64,000 bases of DNA from Muricauda sp. SCSIO 64092 (GCF_023016285.1 NZ_CP095413.1:496001-560000), one strand, 5' to 3'. Counted from the stretch's first letter, positions 42,638 to 51,022 are shown. The notes: generated by a model from the letters alone, not told the origin. Program-made: numbers and translations.

Positions 42638-43297
42638 TTAGGCAAAGTTTTCTTTGTAAAGGAACTTCCCGAAGTCCAACAAACTCTCCAATGGGGTGTT
42701 CTCAAACACATCAAATATGGAGGTCACGGACTTTTCTATGGCCAAATCTGTTTTTTCAAAACCGGCAGAAGAATCGTCCATCCAAAACTTCAAAAGGAAC
42801 AAAAACTGTATCCATGCCCCCTCTGAAAAGACTTTGGGATTTCTCTTGGTAATTCTTAAATTCTTACCAGCATTGGCTTCGTCTATCAATTCGGTTGCAA
42901 AATTCTTGATGTGGCTTCTCAAGCCCCTTAATTCCTTTAACTTGTCCATTGTATTGCGTTGGCCCTCCAAAGAAAACAGCACATAACTCCTATTAAGGGT
43001 CAGAAGTTCAAAAAAGGTAAAGAAGAAAGTCAACATTTTGTCCTTATTGGAGAAGGCCCCATATTCCTCATTGTTTTCCAGCAATTTTATCGTGTTGGAA
43101 AAGAATTTGTTCCAAATATGGGTTTGTAAGGAATCAAAAGAGCCAAAATGGGCATAGAACTCCTCTTCCTTAACTTTTTTTTCCTTGCAAAACTTATAAA
43201 CGGATTGTGGAATAACCTCATGTTCCAGCACATAATCCATATAATAGCCAATGAGCTTGTCATCAGTGACCTTCGTTGTGTTTCCTTTTGCAGTCAT
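42638..43297 (-). CDS. TetR-like transcriptional regulator
   Basis: 219 residues, all helical. The N-terminal ~60 residues (LIGYYMDYVLEHEVIPQSVYKFCKEKKVKEEEFYAHFGSFD in parts) follow the TetR helix-turn-helix plan with a Phe-x-x-His-Phe-Gly-Ser-type helix 3. The rest is a large ligand-type domain with FLFLLKFWMDD and AIEKSVTSIFDVF. It is 9 bases upstream of the ABC1 kinase gene and presumably regulates that unit. Its leader (43298-43480) contains a strong hairpin. Confidence 0.78.
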   Translation of the reverse strand: MTAKGNTTKVTDDKLIGYYMDYVLEHEVIPQSVYKFCKEKKVKEEEFYAHFGSFDSLQTHIWNKFFSNTIKLLENNEEYGAFSNKDKMLTFFFTFFELLTLNRSYVLFSLEGQRNTMDKLKELRGLRSHIKNFATELIDEANAGKNLRITKRNPKVFSEGAWIQFLFLLKFWMDDSSAGFEKTDLAIEKSVTSIFDVFENTPLESLLDFGKFLYKENFA

Positions 43298-43369
43298 ATT
43301 TTTTGTTTTATAGAAATCTTTAATTTTTGAACAAAAAAGAACTATGTTCTCTAGTGTTTTCGGGCAAAA

Positions 43370-43401
43370 GAAAACGCGCCTTCAAGTGAAAGCGCGTTTT
43401 C
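43370..43401 (-). terminator. Hairpin in the TetR leader (terminator- or attenuator-like)
   Basis: GAAAACGCGC (43370-43379) pairs perfectly with GCGCGTTTTC (43392-43401), with an inner TTCA/TGAA. On the minus strand it is followed by TTTGCCC; no long U-run. It sits between a minus-strand promoter box and the TetR ATG. Confidence 0.5.
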
Positions 43402-43476
43402 AAACAACCTAACCAATAAATAAACAAACTTTTAGTAGTGATAACTTTATCATAGCAATCATTTACCACAACAAGA

Positions 43477-43484
43477 CAAAAGTA
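43477..43484 (-). promoter_or_regulatory. -7 promoter element, minus strand
   Basis: TACTTTTG on the minus strand, a perfect TAnnTTTG, 180 bases upstream of the TetR ATG; it would give a leader RNA including the 43370-43401 hairpin. Confidence 0.4.
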
Positions 43485-43568
43485 ATAAATGTTTAACCTA
43501 TATCCATAATTATTAAACATAAAATATGTTAAACTTTTTCCCCGCCTAAAATGGGATTGGGAAAAGTA

Positions 43569-43608
43569 TGTCAGTTTGTCATTTTTAAAGCTCTGGTATT
43601 TTTTTTGC
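43569..43608 (+). promoter_or_regulatory. htpG promoter region with direct TGTCA repeats
   Basis: TGTCA occurs at 43569-43573 and 43577-43581, three bases apart. Further on, GG (43595-43596) and GC (43607-43608) are exactly 10 bases apart, the -24/-12 geometry of a sigma-54 promoter; the same bases also hold TATTTTTTTTG, close to TAnnTTTG, with a TTTG 18 bases before. The ATG is at 43634. Confidence 0.45.
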
Positions 43609-43633
43609 CAAAACTGAAAATAAAACACAAAGA

Positions 43634-45523
43634 ATGGCAACAGGCAAAATCAATGTTTCCGTAGAGAATATCTTTCCCCTAATCAAAAAGTTTTTATACA
43701 GCGACCATGAAATCTTTCTAAGGGAATTGATTTCCAACGCTACTGATGCAACATTAAAGCTGAAACACTTAACTTCCATAGGAGAGGCAAAAGTGGAATA
43801 TGGCAATCCAATGATCGAGGTTAAAGTGGATAAGGAGAACAAAAGAATCCACATCCTTGATCAAGGCATTGGGATGACAGGGGAAGAAGTCAAAAAATAT
43901 ATCAATGAGGTGGCTTTTTCGGGTGCCGAGGAATTCTTGGATAAGTATAAGGATGCAGGTAAGGATGCGGGCATCATAGGCCATTTTGGTCTAGGCTTTT
44001 ATTCCGCCTTTATGGTTGCGGACAAAGTTGAAATCCTTACCAAAAGTTATAAGGATGAACCAGCAGTACAATGGACCTGTGATGGCTCTCCCGAATTTGA
44101 CCTTACAGAAACGGAGAAAGACAGCCACGGTACTGAAATAATACTTCATATTGCTGAAGATTCCACAGCGTTTTTAGAAGACGCCAAAATCCGCGAGCTT
44201 CTTGGGAAGTACAACAAATTTATGCCCATACCCATTAAGTTTGGGACCAGGACCGAAACCTTACCAAAACCAGAAGGTGCAAAGGAGGATGACCCTGCCC
44301 CTACCCAGGAAGTGGATGACATCATCAACAATCCAAATCCCGCATGGACCAAAAAACCAACGGATTTAAAGGATGAAGACTATGGCGCTTTTTATAGGGA
44401 GTTATACCCCATGCAGTTCGAGGAACCATTGTTCAACATTCATCTAAATGTGGATTATCCCTTTAACCTTACGGGAATCCTTTACTTTCCCAAGTTGACC
44501 AATGATCTGAACATCCAGAAGGATAGGATTCAACTCTACCAAAACCAGGTTTTTGTAACGGACAACGTGGAAGGCATTGTTCCGGAATTCTTGACCATGC
44601 TTCGAGGGGTGATCGATTCCCCGGATATTCCTTTGAACGTATCCCGTTCCTATTTACAGGCAGATGGTGCCGTTAAAAAAATATCCAGCTATATCACCAA
44701 AAAAGTGGCAGATAAGTTGAACTCCCTATTTAAGAACAATCGTGAGGATTTTGAACAAAAATGGAACGATATCAAAGTGGTCATTGAATACGGAATGCTG
44801 TCCGAGGAAAAGTTCTTTGAAAAGGCGGAAAAATTTGCGCTCTACCCCACTGTGGATGGTACGTATTTCACCTATGAGGAGTTGGAAAAGAAAATAAAGG
44901 ACACCCAAACTGACAAGGATGACAAAATGGTCATTCTATATGCTTCGGACAAAGAGGCCCAACACAGCTACATAGGAGCAGCAAAGGAGAAAGGGTATGA
45001 AGTGTTGTTGTTGGACTCCCCCATTGTTCCGCATCTCATTCAAAAACTGGAGACTTCCAAGGAAAAAATAACCTTCGCCCGTGTAGATGCGGACCATATT
45101 GATAACCTCATCAAAAAAGAGGATACCGCCATTTCCAAAATGTCCGATGAGGAAAAAGACCGTCTTAAGGAAGATTTGGAAAAGGTGATTGGTGAGCAAA
45201 GTGGTTTTACGGTGCAGTTGGAAGCCATGGATAGTGGTGCCCAGCCATTCATCATTACGGAACCGGAATTTATGCGACGGATGAAGGACATGCAGCAGAC
45301 CGGTGGTGGTGGCATGTTTGGTATGGGAAATATGCCGGATATGTTCAATTTGGTGGTCAATACCAACCATGAACTGGTAAATGAAATCCTAAACACCAAA
45401 ACGGCCAAAAAACGGGAACGATTGATCAATCAATCCCTGGACTTGGCACGCTTGTCAAAAGGGCTGTTAAAAGGTGAGGAACTCACCAAATTCATCAACC
45501 GTAGTTACGAGATGATAAAGTAG
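43634..45523 (+). CDS. htpG: Molecular chaperone HtpG (Hsp90)
   Basis: 629 residues, normal bacterial Hsp90 length. GHKL ATPase domain: FLRELISNATDATLKLKHL, then VDKENKRIHILDQGIGMTGEE and GHFGLGFYSAFMVADKVEI. The middle domain has LPLNVSRSYLQ-type sequence (residues ~325-340), and the C-terminal dimerisation part ends with FINRSYEMIK. A Pro/Asp insert (PKPEGAKEDDPAPTQE) around residue 215 corresponds to the charged linker region. It assists folding and stress recovery. Preceded by a promoter with TGTCA repeats and followed by a terminator. Confidence 0.97.
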   Translation: MATGKINVSVENIFPLIKKFLYSDHEIFLRELISNATDATLKLKHLTSIGEAKVEYGNPMIEVKVDKENKRIHILDQGIGMTGEEVKKYINEVAFSGAEEFLDKYKDAGKDAGIIGHFGLGFYSAFMVADKVEILTKSYKDEPAVQWTCDGSPEFDLTETEKDSHGTEIILHIAEDSTAFLEDAKIRELLGKYNKFMPIPIKFGTRTETLPKPEGAKEDDPAPTQEVDDIINNPNPAWTKKPTDLKDEDYGAFYRELYPMQFEEPLFNIHLNVDYPFNLTGILYFPKLTNDLNIQKDRIQLYQNQVFVTDNVEGIVPEFLTMLRGVIDSPDIPLNVSRSYLQADGAVKKISSYITKKVADKLNSLFKNNREDFEQKWNDIKVVIEYGMLSEEKFFEKAEKFALYPTVDGTYFTYEELEKKIKDTQTDKDDKMVILYASDKEAQHSYIGAAKEKGYEVLLLDSPIVPHLIQKLETSKEKITFARVDADHIDNLIKKEDTAISKMSDEEKDRLKEDLEKVIGEQSGFTVQLEAMDSGAQPFIITEPEFMRRMKDMQQTGGGGMFGMGNMPDMFNLVVNTNHELVNEILNTKTAKKRERLINQSLDLARLSKGLLKGEELTKFINRSYEMIK

Positions 45524-45562
45524 GCCATCATTCCCTTTAGCGGGAATCCTATACATAGCAAA

Positions 45563-45606
45563 ACCATTGGCAATTGGGCTTCTCCCAACGAGCTAGTGGT
45601 TTTTTT
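45563..45606 (+). terminator. Terminator of htpG
   Basis: Imperfect stem from ACCA (45563-45566) through TTGGG/CCCAA to TGGT (45597-45600), followed by seven T. Located 40 bases after the htpG stop. Confidence 0.65.
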
Positions 45607-45648
45607 ATGGATTGTTGGTATCTTTCTTTCCCAGAAATCAACCAATCC

Positions 45649-46986
45649 ATGAGTACAGACTACAAAAGCCCCGGTTTTAAAAAGCTATTGGATTCCCTTC
45701 AACAGCAAAGTTGGGAATTGGAACTCATTATTTCCGGTTTTGCCATTTTTGGACTTTTTACGGCCTATGAACCCCTGCGCATAGGTGCTGAAAATGCCCA
45801 AAATGACCAGCAGATCTATAAGTTCGTCATCTATGTGGTGGCCTTTATTGCCTGTAGCATATTACTGTTCAATTTGTTGTTGCATGTTGTACTACGAGGG
45901 CTCTGGATAGGGGCTTTGGGATTAAGGTACGTATCCGGGGACATAGAGTTCGATAAGCTAAAATATAGCGACCGGTTCAAAAACTATCTCAAGAAAAAAA
46001 TCATTTCCTTTGATCGCTACATTGCCAATCTCGAAAACTATTGCAGTGTATTATTTGCGATTTCGTTTTTGCTGATTTTTCATGTATTGGCCCTTACATT
46101 GATTATTTTAAGTATCGCCCTTGTGGCCAATTTCATCATCGATAATGACAAACTGCCCGAATGGGTATCAAATTGGTTGGGAATTCCCCTGGTACTGTTC
46201 ATCACGTTTGGAATGCTGCTTACCTTCATCGATTTTATAACCCAGGGGATTTTAAAGCGGAACAAGTGGATCAGCAAGATATATTTTCCCTTTTATTGGG
46301 CGTTTAGCTTCCTGACCTTGTCCTTTTTATATCGGCCATTGGTGTACAATTTTTTGGACAACAAATTTGGAAAGCGTATTATTTTCCTGCTGACCCCCAT
46401 TTACATTTTAATTTTGATCCTGAGTGGATTGGAATACCGAAATTCCAACTATTTGGAGAAGGACGGAAGTTCTTCGACCATTTATGCCAATAAGGAGAAT
46501 TATATGGATATGATGACGGGGGATGAAGACTATCCGGGCGAAGCGGTAATACCCTCCAAAGTCATCACCACCAAATTTTTGCCCATTTTTATGCCTTATT
46601 CGGAAAATGTGGAGGACCGGATTTTTGAGTATGAAGCGTCCTTGAAGCTTGAAGAGGACCGAAGGGGCTTGACGTCCACAAACTTTCAGTTCAGTACAAA
46701 TTGGAGCGATAGAATTACTACCCGAAGACAAAAGGACAGTATTCGGAAACATTATTTGCAGGTATTCAATGAAACCCATTTTTTTAAGGTGGACAGCATA
46801 GCACTGGATGGCGATTTTATTATCACCACGGACGTAAAAAACCGTTTGGGCTTTGAAACTTATCTGGATTTAAACGGAATTGGGGATGGTCAACACCAAT
46901 TGAGGGTCATACGAAAAAAGAGGGAAAAGGACACGGTCGTTGAAGTGATTCAAGAATCCATTCCATTTTGGTATTTTAAAGAGTAA
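45649..46986 (+). CDS. Large multi-pass membrane protein of unknown function
   Basis: 445 residues from ATG 45649; the open frame continues 25 codons upstream to a TTG with no support. The first ~275 residues carry about six membrane segments (LIISGFAIFGLFTAYE, VIYVVAFIACSILLFNLLLH, FAISFLLIFHVLALTLIIL, LVLFITFGMLLTFID, PFYWAFSFLTLSFLYR, LLTPIYILILILSG). The last ~165 residues are soluble and Glu/Asp-rich (ANKENYMDMMTGDED) with a beta-rich end (LDLNGIGDGQHQLRVIRKK). I do not recognise a named family. The stop overlaps the next start (TAATG), so it is coupled to the DoxX-like gene. A TATCTTTC box at 45619 may be its promoter. Confidence 0.8.
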   Translation: MSTDYKSPGFKKLLDSLQQQSWELELIISGFAIFGLFTAYEPLRIGAENAQNDQQIYKFVIYVVAFIACSILLFNLLLHVVLRGLWIGALGLRYVSGDIEFDKLKYSDRFKNYLKKKIISFDRYIANLENYCSVLFAISFLLIFHVLALTLIILSIALVANFIIDNDKLPEWVSNWLGIPLVLFITFGMLLTFIDFITQGILKRNKWISKIYFPFYWAFSFLTLSFLYRPLVYNFLDNKFGKRIIFLLTPIYILILILSGLEYRNSNYLEKDGSSSTIYANKENYMDMMTGDEDYPGEAVIPSKVITTKFLPIFMPYSENVEDRIFEYEASLKLEEDRRGLTSTNFQFSTNWSDRITTRRQKDSIRKHYLQVFNETHFFKVDSIALDGDFIITTDVKNRLGFETYLDLNGIGDGQHQLRVIRKKREKDTVVEVIQESIPFWYFKE

Positions 46987-47345
46987 TGATATATCCCTGG
47001 CACCTATATCTTATGGCGGGCATGTATGTTTTGGCTGGTTGCATGCACTTTGTGTTTCCACAGGCGTACCTACGAATTATGCCCCCATACTTGCCGGTCC
47101 ATAAGAGCTTGGTGCTTTGGAGCGGGATAGCGGAAATAGCCCTGGGAATTGCCCTTTGTTTTCCAACAACAAAAAATTGGGCCATATGGGGGATTATTGC
47201 AATGCTGACCCTTTTCCTGACCGTGCATTTTTACATGCTTCAAGGTGAAAAGGAAGCTGCAGGGGTCCCTAAATGGATCTTGGTCCTTAGGATTCCACTA
47301 CAATTCGGCCTAATGTATTGGGCCTATTGGTACTTACAATTTTAG
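46986..47345 (+). CDS. DoxX-like small membrane protein
   Basis: 119 residues, four membrane segments: LYLMAGMYVLAGCMHFVFPQ, IMPPYLPVHKSLVLWSGI, EIALGIALCFPTT, and IIAMLTLFLTVHFYML. The FVFPQAYLRIMPPYLP stretch followed by a Gly-rich second helix is characteristic of DoxX-like proteins. Coupled to the upstream membrane protein by a one-base stop/start overlap; its last four bases overlap the convergent anti-sigma-like gene. Confidence 0.82.
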   Translation: MIYPWHLYLMAGMYVLAGCMHFVFPQAYLRIMPPYLPVHKSLVLWSGIAEIALGIALCFPTTKNWAIWGIIAMLTLFLTVHFYMLQGEKEAAGVPKWILVLRIPLQFGLMYWAYWYLQF

Positions 47346-47746
47346 GTAAGGGAATTTGTCCTGTACAAAAATCTGTTGAGCAGTCGTGCTTGTAAACATA
47401 TCAATACCCCGACCACAAGTATGGAATAGCCCAGTGACTTGGAAAAACTAAATTGTGACATCCGTTCGGAGAGCCAGTTGGTGGAGAAATCCATGGATTC
47501 AAAATAGTTTGTCTGTAGGGTTACCGATTCCGTGGAGCTAAAAACATAAAGCACAAATAAAACGACCAAAACCGCTATGATGACAAACACCCATCCCGGT
47601 AAAAGGGGGGCATAGGTCAACCGAACCTTTTTTTGCGCTTCAATTTTTTCCAAAACGTTTGTGGTAAAATCCGCAGATGGGGCATCCAATTGGTCCACAT
47701 CAAAAATTTTGTCCATTAATTTTTCCAAATCTTTTTGCTCATCCAT
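47342..47746 (-). CDS. Putative membrane anti-sigma factor partner of the ECF sigma
   Basis: 134 residues from ATG 47746, which overlaps the sigma stop by 8 bases. N-terminal ~45 residues are cytoplasmic and charged (KDLEKLMDKIFDVDQLDAPSAD-like), followed by two membrane segments (WVFVIIAVLVVLFVLYVF, 52-69, and YSILVVGVLICLQARLL, 107-123) with a ~35-residue extracytoplasmic loop between. There is no zinc-finger or RskA domain. Placement directly behind an ECF sigma gene is the main argument for an anti-sigma role. Confidence 0.72.
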   Translation of the reverse strand: MDEQKDLEKLMDKIFDVDQLDAPSADFTTNVLEKIEAQKKVRLTYAPLLPGWVFVIIAVLVVLFVLYVFSSTESVTLQTNYFESMDFSTNWLSERMSQFSFSKSLGYSILVVGVLICLQARLLNRFLYRTNSLT

Positions 47747-48311
47747 AATTTCCAATTATTTCCGGTTCCAGATATTGTTTTAAAATCTTGGCCAATCGGC
47801 CCCTGGCCCTGAAAAGGCCTACTTTGACCGAGTTTTCGTTCATTTTCAAAATTTCACCCAATTCACTTAGATTCTTTTCCTCAAGATAAAAAAGGGTCAA
47901 TAGGGCGGCGTCTTTAGGAGCAAGTTTTTTTATACAATTTCGAACCAGCTCCAATCGTTCAGACTTCACTATGCCGTCCAGGGCATTATCCACATCCTTG
48001 ATTTCAAATCCTTCAATTTCGTCAATGGCAATGTTTTTTTGGTCCCGTCCTTTTCGTTTCAATCTATCCAAACAGGTATTGTACGCTATCCTATATATCC
48101 ATGTTGATAGCTTGGAATCCCCTTTGAACTTTTTTAGGGACTTAAAAACCTTAATGAAGGTATCCTGTGCCACCTCTTCCGCTTCTTCCCTATTCTTCAA
48201 CATACGCAGGGCAACAGTGAACACCACATTTTTATAGCTGTCCACCAAAACAGAAAACTCCTTGGAATCCCCTGCAAGAATTGCCGATATATTTGGTTGG
48301 TTTTCCTTCAT
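47739..48311 (-). CDS. ECF RNA polymerase sigma factor
   Basis: 190 residues. Region 2: VDSYKNVVFTVALRMLKNRE, EEVAQDTFIKVFKSLKKF and STWIYRIAYNTCLDRLKRK. Region 4: LAPKDAALLTLFYLEEKNLSELGEIL and SVKVGLFRARGRL. A group-IV (RpoE-type) sigma factor. It overlaps the membrane protein gene downstream and diverges from the DUF6249 gene across 135 bases, an arrangement I recall from other Bacteroidota, so DUF6249 may be a target. Confidence 0.93.
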   Translation of the reverse strand: MKENQPNISAILAGDSKEFSVLVDSYKNVVFTVALRMLKNREEAEEVAQDTFIKVFKSLKKFKGDSKLSTWIYRIAYNTCLDRLKRKGRDQKNIAIDEIEGFEIKDVDNALDGIVKSERLELVRNCIKKLAPKDAALLTLFYLEEKNLSELGEILKMNENSVKVGLFRARGRLAKILKQYLEPEIIGNYG

Positions 48312-48446
48312 TATATATCTCTAAGACGACAATTATTGGCCTTAGGTTACCTAAAACTAAAAAAACTTTGTTGGGTGTAACCTCCATCCAAAATGTGTCG
48401 TCATATTGGGCAAACGAGTTTATTTATCAATCTTAAAAAAAGAAAT

Positions 48447-48800
48447 ATGGCATCAGCAATACTTGTACCAACGGGATTTTTTCTAACAGTTTTTGGAATA
48501 GTTTACCTGTTCCTTTCCACCAGGAACAAAGAACGATTGGCCCTCATAGAAAAAGGCGTGGACGCCAATGTTTTTGTTAGGACAAAAAATGATGGATATA
48601 TTCCAGGGTGGAAAATATTTTTGATCAATTTCGCCATTCTCTTGATCAGTGTGGGCGTCGCCATCTTTTTAGCGGCAACATTGGTAGAGGTTCTGGGGGT
48701 TTATGAAGAGGTGGCGTATACGGGAACCATCTTTGCCATGGCCGGTATTGGCCTTTTGGTTGGCTTCAATATGACCAAAAAACTGGAGAAGGAAAACTAA
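48447..48800 (+). CDS. DUF6249 membrane protein
   Basis: 117 residues from ATG 48447. The open frame extends 18 codons upstream, but MASAILVPTGFFLTVFGIVYLF is the normal membrane-start for this family. The hallmark TRNKERLALIEKGVDANVF follows, then two more membrane segments (FLINFAILLISVGVAIFLAA and VAYTGTIFAMAGIGLLVGF). The role of DUF6249 proteins is not established. It lies divergent to an ECF sigma/anti-sigma pair and is followed by a strong terminator. Confidence 0.85.
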   Translation: MASAILVPTGFFLTVFGIVYLFLSTRNKERLALIEKGVDANVFVRTKNDGYIPGWKIFLINFAILLISVGVAIFLAATLVEVLGVYEEVAYTGTIFAMAGIGLLVGFNMTKKLEKEN

Positions 48801-48824
48801 ATAGCGGCCAAACCTTTTAAAAGG

Positions 48825-48853
48825 ACCATCGCCAATACGCGATGGTTTTTTTT
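48825..48853 (+). terminator. Rho-independent terminator
   Basis: Stem ACCATCGC (48825-48832) / GCGATGGT (48839-48846), loop of six, then eight T. Ends the DUF6249 transcript and lies just before the MOSC gene. Confidence 0.85.
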
Positions 48854-48864
48854 ATCTTCATACC

Positions 48865-49497
48865 ATGAAAGTCATCAGTACCAACATTGCCCAACCAAAG
48901 ACCGTTCTATGGAGGGGAAGGAAAATCCAAACCGGAATATATAAAAAACCTATTGATGAAGCCATTTTCCTTGGAAAAGAGGATGTGGCCAATGATGCTG
49001 TCATTGATCGAAAACACCATGGTGGGGAAAACAAGGCCTGTTACCTCTTTGGAGCTGATTATTATGACGATTGGAAAGAAAAGTACCCCCAATTGGATTG
49101 GGAATGGGGCATGTTTGGAGAAAATCTTACCGTAACGGCGTTGGATGAAAACAACCTGCAAATTGGGGCAATTTACAAACTGGGGAAAGCAGTGGTGCAG
49201 ATTACGGAACCCAGACAACCTTGTTACAAGCTTGGAATAAAATTTGGTACTCAAAAGGTGATTTTGGAATTTTTGGAGTACGGACATCCGGGTACTTATG
49301 TTCGGATACTAAAAGAGGGGGATGTTTCAACCGGCGACGTCCTGGAATTGGCGGAAAATGGACCAAACTCCCTAACCGTGGCCCAGTATAATGAACTGGT
49401 CAACCAAAAGGTAAAGGATAGGGACTTGGTTGAATTGGCCATTGAAAATCCCTGTGTTAGCTTGAAAAAAAGGGAATTGTTCAAAAAATATGCTTAA
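48865..49497 (+). CDS. MOSC domain protein
   Basis: 210 residues. A beta-strand start (VISTNIAQPKTVLWRGR) leads to DRKHHGGENKACYLFGADYYDDW, then the MOSC core MFGENLTV and the conserved Cys in ITEPRQPCYKLGIKFG, followed by GTYVRILKEGDVSTGD. MOSC proteins bind the molybdenum cofactor; small YiiM-like members detoxify N-hydroxylated compounds with an electron donor. No donor is encoded adjacently. Monocistronic, preceded by a terminator. Confidence 0.93.
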   Translation: MKVISTNIAQPKTVLWRGRKIQTGIYKKPIDEAIFLGKEDVANDAVIDRKHHGGENKACYLFGADYYDDWKEKYPQLDWEWGMFGENLTVTALDENNLQIGAIYKLGKAVVQITEPRQPCYKLGIKFGTQKVILEFLEYGHPGTYVRILKEGDVSTGDVLELAENGPNSLTVAQYNELVNQKVKDRDLVELAIENPCVSLKKRELFKKYA

Positions 49498-49525
49498 AAA
49501 AAAGCCCCAGCGTATCCGCCGGGGC
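49496..49525 (-). terminator. Rho-independent terminator
   Basis: Stem GCCCC-A-GCG / CGC-C-GGGGC (49504-49525) with a TATC loop and one mismatch. The A-run before it is a U-tract on the minus strand, so it ends the small secreted protein transcript. Confidence 0.75.
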
Positions 49526-49559
49526 CTTTCAACAAACCGAATAAATTAACTAAACTTAA

Positions 49560-49931
49560 CTACTTTACTTCTATTTTTTCCTTGAAAGTCTTGTTATTGT
49601 CAACAACAAGGACGGTGTACTCATTACTAAAGGCATTTTCAAAGTTGAATGCTTTTTCTATGACCAAATCACCCTCGTAAGACTCTCTGTACAATACTCT
49701 TCCCTCACTGTCGATAACTTTGATGGTCACCTTTTCCAGGTCAAGGTTCAATAAATTCATAAATAATTTACCCCCCTTCTTTTTGAAAACCGGATCCAAT
49801 TCCACAGAAATTAGGTTTTTTTCCACTTCGCTGGCCTTTTTTCCAAAAGTTCCTTTAGGTCCATTAGCCATGCTCGCTACTGTAACAAACATTAAGGCTA
49901 CTACTACTGTGTTTTTCATAATTGATTTCAT
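49560..49931 (-). CDS. Small secreted protein with a C-terminal beta-sandwich-like tail
   Basis: 123 residues from ATG 49931, which follows 18 in-frame codons that include no signal features. The signal peptide is KNTVVVALMFVTVASMANG. The mature part resembles the secretion-tail-like beta-strands of Bacteroidota (VTIKVIDSEGRVLYRESYEG, then YTVLVVDNNKTFKEKIEVK), but the whole mature protein is only ~100 residues, with no large catalytic domain. I do not recognise a named family. A perfect -7 element TATGTTTG lies upstream, and a terminator follows. A role in the envelope is likely but unproven. Confidence 0.75.
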   Translation of the reverse strand: MKSIMKNTVVVALMFVTVASMANGPKGTFGKKASEVEKNLISVELDPVFKKKGGKLFMNLLNLDLEKVTIKVIDSEGRVLYRESYEGDLVIEKAFNFENAFSNEYTVLVVDNNKTFKEKIEVK

Positions 49932-49968
49932 GGCACTTCGTTTTTTTTGATTTGTAATTTTTACAGTA

Positions 49969-49976
49969 CAAACATA
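49969..49976 (-). promoter_or_regulatory. -7 promoter element of the small secreted protein
   Basis: Minus-strand TATGTTTG, a perfect TAnnTTTG; a TTG lies 16 bases further upstream, a little closer than the usual -33 spacing. It is 37 bases from the ATG at 49931 and supports that start. Confidence 0.5.
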
Positions 49977-50085
49977 CAATCCCAAGCACCTTCAATTCTA
50001 CCACAGATTTTTCCAATTTATATGGTATTTTAACCCCATTAAACTGTTAAATACTCTTAAAAGGTAAAATAGAACATATTTTGGT

Positions 50086-50093
50086 TAATTTTG
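50086..50093 (+). promoter_or_regulatory. -7 promoter element of the AraC-AlkB operon
   Basis: TAATTTTG, a perfect TAnnTTTG, 38 bases before the AraC ATG. Confidence 0.45.
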
Positions 50094-50131
50094 TATAGAA
50101 AAGGGAAATCCGTCGGTAGTAATTTTATCGT

Positions 50132-51022
50132 ATGGATAGTATGATGGAAGTAAAAAAACAAAAACCGACTTTTGAGGCCATAGAACCCAACTTTGGAAAT
50201 TCTTTCACCTATAATAAGTACGATGAAAGTAGTGTAAAGAACCATACCATATGGCATTACCATCCAGAGATAGAATTGGTCTATGTGAACAGTGGCGCGG
50301 GAAAGCGCCAAATTGGGAGCCATGTTTCCTACTTCAGGGACGGTGATCTAATATTGATCGGCTCCAATTTGCCCCACTGCGGATTTATGGACAAGAATAC
50401 CGGTAATAAGAGCCAGACCGTTATACATATGAAGAAAAACTTTTTGGGAAATGATTTCTTCGGTATTCCGGAAATGGCGAAAATCCAAAAGCTTTTGGAT
50501 ATTGCCAAAAGTGGTATTGCCTTCACAGGGAAGACAAAGACCAAAATAGGGGAAAAAATGGAGGTGATGGAATACCAATCCGACTTTCAGCGCCTGCTTT
50601 CCATTTTAAACATTCTTAATGAATTGGGAGCTTCAGACGAATATACCGTGCTCAATGCCGAAGGTTTTACCATGCAAAGCGAGGTAAAGGACAATGATCG
50701 CATCAATATTGTATTCAATCATGTCAAGAACAATTTTAAGGACGATATCAGCTTGGACGAGATGGCAGATATGGTCAGTATGACCGTTCCCTCTTTTTGT
50801 AGGTACTTTAAAAAGATTACCAATAAAACCTTCACACAATTTGTCAATGAGTACCGTTTGGTGCATGCTTCAAAATTGTTGGCCGAACAACCCATGAGCA
50901 TTACCGAGGTATGCTATGAAAGTGGGTTTAACAATTTTTCCCATTTCAACAAGTCTTTTAAGGCCTTTACGGGACAGAATCCCTCAGAATATCGGAACCA
51001 ATTAAAGAAAGTACTGCAATAA
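50132..51022 (+). CDS. AraC-family regulator with cupin sensor
   Basis: 296 residues. A cupin-type N-terminal domain (IWHYHPEIELVYVNSGAGK, GDLILIGSNLPHCGF) is followed by the C-terminal AraC helix-turn-helix pair: ISLDEMADMVSMTVPSFCRYFKK, then ITEVCYESGFNNFSHFNKSFK and GQNPSEYRNQ. Typical of carbohydrate-responsive regulators. It directly precedes the alkB gene with no gap (TAA followed immediately by ATG), so it may control that gene or share its transcript. Confidence 0.92.
   Translation: MDSMMEVKKQKPTFEAIEPNFGNSFTYNKYDESSVKNHTIWHYHPEIELVYVNSGAGKRQIGSHVSYFRDGDLILIGSNLPHCGFMDKNTGNKSQTVIHMKKNFLGNDFFGIPEMAKIQKLLDIAKSGIAFTGKTKTKIGEKMEVMEYQSDFQRLLSILNILNELGASDEYTVLNAEGFTMQSEVKDNDRINIVFNHVKNNFKDDISLDEMADMVSMTVPSFCRYFKKITNKTFTQFVNEYRLVHASKLLAEQPMSITEVCYESGFNNFSHFNKSFKAFTGQNPSEYRNQLKKVLQ

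Larger units (their letters stand above)
43298..43633. other. 336-base divergent control region between the TetR and htpG genes
   Basis: No gene. Holds a minus-strand -7 box (43477-43484), a 10-bp hairpin (43370-43401) in the TetR leader, and the htpG promoter region with two TGTCA repeats (43569-43608). Confidence 0.6.
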
